Notes under the pieces: model-generated | Told to the model about the DNA's origin: nothing | The model's input: only the letters and a program-made list of their open reading frames with translations | Database searches by the model: none | In this document: positions 5,226 through 7,625 of the stretch, in pieces | Layout of the letters: each line of letters starts with the position of its first letter | How positions within the stretch are numbered: the first letter of the stretch is position 1 | DNA from: Sphingomonadales bacterium | GTDB lineage: Bacteria > Bacteroidota > Bacteroidia > UBA7662 | Direction: 5' to 3' | NCBI GenBank assembly: GCA_016872225.1 | Contig: VHAW01000084.1 | Location: 1 to 7,625 of the forward strand | Length of the DNA stretch: 7,625 nucleotides | Translations under genes and position numbers: made by a program

Positions 5226-6923
5226 ATGGCCACCCTTGTTCATAGCCTTTCTTTTTCCCAAGGCTCTTGGGTTTCCGATTCCCTGCGTCGATGGTGGTCG
5301 TCTGCGGAATTCAATCCATTGGCCAATTCGTCAACGATCGTGGTGGAGCAGCTTCGAACGGCAGCCACCGAACGATCCCTTACGTTCATGAACGAACAGC
5401 GTCACCGTTTGGTTGATGTTCTGCGCAGGCAATACAAGGACTCCGGTTTGGAGATGTCTGAATCGGTATTCAATTTGCTTGCATCTCCTCGAACCATGGT
5501 GGTCACCACGGCTCATCAGCCCAATTGGTTAGGTGGTCCGGCTTATTGGTTGCATAAATTGTTATCAACAATGGCATTAGCCGATAAACTTACCGAGATT
5601 CTGCCTGAATTTCAGTGGATTCCGTTATATTGGATGGGCTCCGAAGATCATGATTTGGCAGAATTAGGGCATTGCGTGATCAACGGAAATCGCGTCGAAT
5701 GGGAAGGTGAACGGGGTTCCAATGCCTTTGGGCGTTTGGTGATACCCTCCTCCATACAGCTGGACTTTTTTGCAACTTTGGAAAATGCGCCGTATTTCGC
5801 AGAGGTTCATGCCTTGTTGCGAGAATCCTATCAACAAGGTTATACCGTAGCTCAAGCGACTCGGAGGTTGGCGCATGGTTTGTTGGGTGAAGGGGGATGG
5901 CTGAAGTATGGGGGAAAGGATCAATTCCATGAGCTGAATGGATCAAAAGGTTCATGGAGGGAGGGGTACTCTGGTTCATCATTGGTGGTTTTGGACGGGG
6001 ATGATGCGGACCTCAAAGGGGCTTTTGCACCGGTGATGTTGGATCAATTTGATTCACCCGGTAAGGTAGCTGCTATGGTGGCCCAACGACGACAGGAATT
6101 GAGGTCAGATTTTGGGATTGAAGTGGATCTGCACATCCGCGACTGGCCGTTTTTTGTATTGGATGGGAACGAGCGTCTTAAACCCGAGGGAAGGTTCAGT
6201 GCCAATGATTTGCATGGACTGCCTGCGGAAAAGCTAAGCCCCGGTGTGGCCCTTAGGCCTTTGTTTCAGGAGTTTACACTGCCCAATGTGGCTTTTGTGG
6301 GCGGGGGTGCAGAGCAATTGTATTGGGCTGCCCTAAAGCCCTTGTTTTCGCATTATGGGATTCCATTTCCCCTCACCATGTTGAGACCGTCCTTGGGTTG
6401 GTTGACTCCGGAAATTTCCAAACAATGGTTAGCGATAGGCTGGGTATGGGATGATTTAGGTAAAAGTGCCGATGAGTTAGAATCTAAATTTTGGTCTACG
6501 ATATACCAAAAAAACCGTTCAATTTCTCCGTTTTGGGAAGAAGGGGATTTTTCAGCATGGGCTGAAACCAAGGTCGAGACGGTTATCGGGTCCTTGCGTG
6601 GACTGCTCCTCGAAGTTGATTCCGGGATGCAAGGCGCTTTGGGGGCCTCCAAACACAAGATGATGCAGGACTTGGAGCGGTTGGAACAACTTTACCGCAA
6701 GGCCCTTCGTCGCAAGTTCAAGGCGGAACATGAATTGGCCCAAAATATTATCCATCACTTTATGCCATCGGGTGTGCCGATGGAGCGTGTCGAAGGGATG
6801 TGGTCGTCCCTTGCCTACGGGGGACCTGCGATATTGAAAGTGTACTTGGAGTGCTTGAGTCCGATGGATGTCGAGGATAGGTCTAAGGCTCCTTGGATGA
6901 GATTTATTGACCTGAGGGTTTAA
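5226..6923 (+). CDS. bshC: Bacillithiol biosynthesis cysteine-adding enzyme BshC
   Basis: The family's proposed role is the last step of bacillithiol synthesis, joining cysteine to the glucosaminyl-malate made by BshA and BshB. The protein has 565 residues, slightly above the usual 530-550. The nucleotide-binding-like N-terminal half shows TAHQPNWLGGPAYWLHK (about 95-111) where the family has its conserved GHQ-glycine-proline motif, then YWMGSEDHDLAE (about 135-146), which carries the hallmark SEDHD. Later GGGAEQLYWAALKPLF and LRPSL match the domain core. A helical, charged region (about 440-510) fits the family's coiled coil, and the C-terminus has the typical RVEGMWSSLAYGG and PWMRFIDL ending. 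The ATG at 5226 is chosen over a TTG one codon earlier. It lies 28 bases after rimO, and its last 20 bases overlap the 3' end of the opposing yceI-like gene. bshA and bshB are not in this window. Confidence 0.9.
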   Translation: MATLVHSLSFSQGSWVSDSLRRWWSSAEFNPLANSSTIVVEQLRTAATERSLTFMNEQRHRLVDVLRRQYKDSGLEMSESVFNLLASPRTMVVTTAHQPNWLGGPAYWLHKLLSTMALADKLTEILPEFQWIPLYWMGSEDHDLAELGHCVINGNRVEWEGERGSNAFGRLVIPSSIQLDFFATLENAPYFAEVHALLRESYQQGYTVAQATRRLAHGLLGEGGWLKYGGKDQFHELNGSKGSWREGYSGSSLVVLDGDDADLKGAFAPVMLDQFDSPGKVAAMVAQRRQELRSDFGIEVDLHIRDWPFFVLDGNERLKPEGRFSANDLHGLPAEKLSPGVALRPLFQEFTLPNVAFVGGGAEQLYWAALKPLFSHYGIPFPLTMLRPSLGWLTPEISKQWLAIGWVWDDLGKSADELESKFWSTIYQKNRSISPFWEEGDFSAWAETKVETVIGSLRGLLLEVDSGMQGALGASKHKMMQDLERLEQLYRKALRRKFKAEHELAQNIIHHFMPSGVPMERVEGMWSSLAYGGPAILKVYLECLSPMDVEDRSKAPWMRFIDLRV

Positions 6924-7521
6924 GGTTTACCTCAACGTGGACCGCCGCTTCTTTGGCGATTTTGTCACGGACCAATGCTGGTATTTTAATGCCATAATCA
7001 GCCACAGTTACCATCATGTCCGTCATCATTCGAATTTGACCTCCACTGACTTCCATGGTTCCGGGTTCCACGACGTCTTTGGTCGTGCCGTGGATTTCGA
7101 GTTTGCCGGTAAATCGAATTTTTTGCGATCCAGACTTTTGCATCATGGTTGAATCCCAGTTGGAAACCTGTCCTTTGAAAATCGCAAAGGGAAATTGATG
7201 CGATTCCAAATAATTTTCGTTGAAATGCTCTTGCATCAAGGCTTTTCGAAAAAGAAAAGAATTCACAGGAATTCGAACTTGGACTTGGCCTGTAGCCCCG
7301 TCCAGGACGGCAGTGACGGTATTGGTCTTGGCCTGTACATCATCTTTAATCACCCCATCAGCAACGAAATGGGCTGAACCTGTTCGGGTCATGTACTTGC
7401 CTGAGGCCTGTCCGAAAATGGCTGAAGAGGAGACTGTGGTCATTACTAAGCCCCATAAAAAGATGGAGAATGGATGAGCGTTGATAAAAAATGGTCGACG
7501 AAGATTAAATCTGGAATTCAT
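6904..7521 (-). CDS. Secreted YceI-family (polyisoprenoid/lipid-binding fold) protein
   Basis: A 205-residue protein with an N-terminal signal peptide: basic n-region (Arg4, Arg8, Arg9), hydrophobic stretch about 18-36 (FSIFLWGLVM onward) and probable cleavage near AIFGQ-A (about 38). It is therefore likely periplasmic. The mature part has the YceI beta-barrel pattern: a FVADGVIKDDVQAKTNTV start, the VRIPVNSFLFRKALMQEHFNENYLES block with its MQEHFNENY motif, FPFAIFKGQV, IRFTGKLEIHGTTKDV and a final DYGIKIPALV with VHVEVNL. Characterised YceI members bind isoprenoid or other amphiphilic lipids in a barrel cavity; the ligand here is unknown. The ATG at 7521 is chosen because it gives a complete signal peptide; an in-frame TTG at 7548 is less likely. 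Its stop codon lies inside the bshC coding end, so the genes overlap tail to tail by 20 bases with no terminator between. Confidence 0.9.
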   Translation of the reverse strand: MNSRFNLRRPFFINAHPFSIFLWGLVMTTVSSSAIFGQASGKYMTRTGSAHFVADGVIKDDVQAKTNTVTAVLDGATGQVQVRIPVNSFLFRKALMQEHFNENYLESHQFPFAIFKGQVSNWDSTMMQKSGSQKIRFTGKLEIHGTTKDVVEPGTMEVSGGQIRMMTDMMVTVADYGIKIPALVRDKIAKEAAVHVEVNLKPSGQ

Positions 7522-7589
7522 AAGGGATGAATAAATAGAAAGAAACAATTCTTTGAACGGAGAAAGTTGTCATTAACGTATGGAGAGCA

Positions 7590-7625
7590 ATGAAAAATTT
7601 ATGGAAAGATTTATTTCGAAACAGC
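7590..7625 (+). CDS. Possible first codons of a + strand gene, truncated by the window end
   Basis: An ATG at 7590 opens MKNLWKDLFRNS and runs to the window edge. A GGAG at 7582-7585 sits four bases upstream, although such signals count for little in Bacteroidota. A second ATG at 7580 in another frame opens MESNEKFMERFISKQ and is also unbroken, so which frame is coding cannot be decided from 12-15 codons. The gene would diverge from the yceI-like gene across a 68-base gap (7522-7589) that could hold promoters for both; I see no clean TAnnTTTG motif there. Confidence 0.3.
   Translation, partial: MKNLWKDLFRNS

Noticed and set aside
5680..5982. Minus-strand open frames inside bshC
   Set aside because: They are shadows of a long, clearly conserved gene, with no start context or recognisable domain.
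7580..7625. Alternative start MESNEKFMERF in a second frame at the window end
   Set aside because: Not truly excluded. It is left out of the feature list because only one of the two overlapping frames is likely to be coding, and too few codons are visible to decide.

Overview
This window looks like a chromosomal segment from a member of the phylum Bacteroidota, probably Flavobacteriia or a close relative. The evidence is the gene order rpmB-rpmG-DUF4295-ftsY-rimO, which I know as a Bacteroidota arrangement, with DUF4295 restricted to that phylum. Further support comes from bacillithiol-type BshC, a secreted YceI protein, a surface protein joining collagen-like Gly-X-Y repeats to a Bacteroidota-style Fn3-like domain, the weak Shine-Dalgarno signals, and TAnnTTTG-type -7 promoter motifs. 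The genus cannot be told from the sequence.

Layout. (1) 1-578 (+): the 3' end of a collagen-like repeat surface protein whose start lies outside the window. A perfect bidirectional terminator at 708-740 separates it from (2) 739-1962 (-): rocD, ornithine aminotransferase. (3) 1963-2174: a 212-bp divergent intergenic region with one good -7-like motif on each strand. (4) 2175-2790 (+): a compact ribosomal protein cluster, rpmB (bL28), rpmG (bL33) and a 52-aa DUF4295 protein, closed by an intrinsic terminator at 2810-2839. (5) 2847-6923 (+): ftsY (SRP receptor), rimO (methylthiotransferase acting on ribosomal protein S12) and bshC (bacillithiol synthesis), closely spaced. (6) 6904-7521 (-): a secreted YceI-family protein whose 3' end overlaps that of bshC by 20 bp. 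(7) 7522-7625: a short divergent gap and probably the first codons of another + strand gene.

How they fit together. The central block is translation and protein-export housekeeping: two large-subunit proteins, a probable lineage-specific ribosomal protein, the membrane receptor for ribosomes making membrane proteins, and an enzyme modifying the small subunit. RocD (arginine/ornithine catabolism), BshC (thiol redox buffer) and YceI (periplasmic lipid-binding type) are separate functions.

I see no CRISPR array, insertion sequence, tRNA, rRNA or obvious novel multi-gene system. The most interesting points are an intrinsic terminator ending 7 bases before the ftsY start codon, with a possible alternative fold; an in-frame open extension past the stop codon of the collagen-like gene; recently expanded repeats in that gene; and the bshC/yceI 3' overlap. 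No intergenic stretch exceeds 300 bases.
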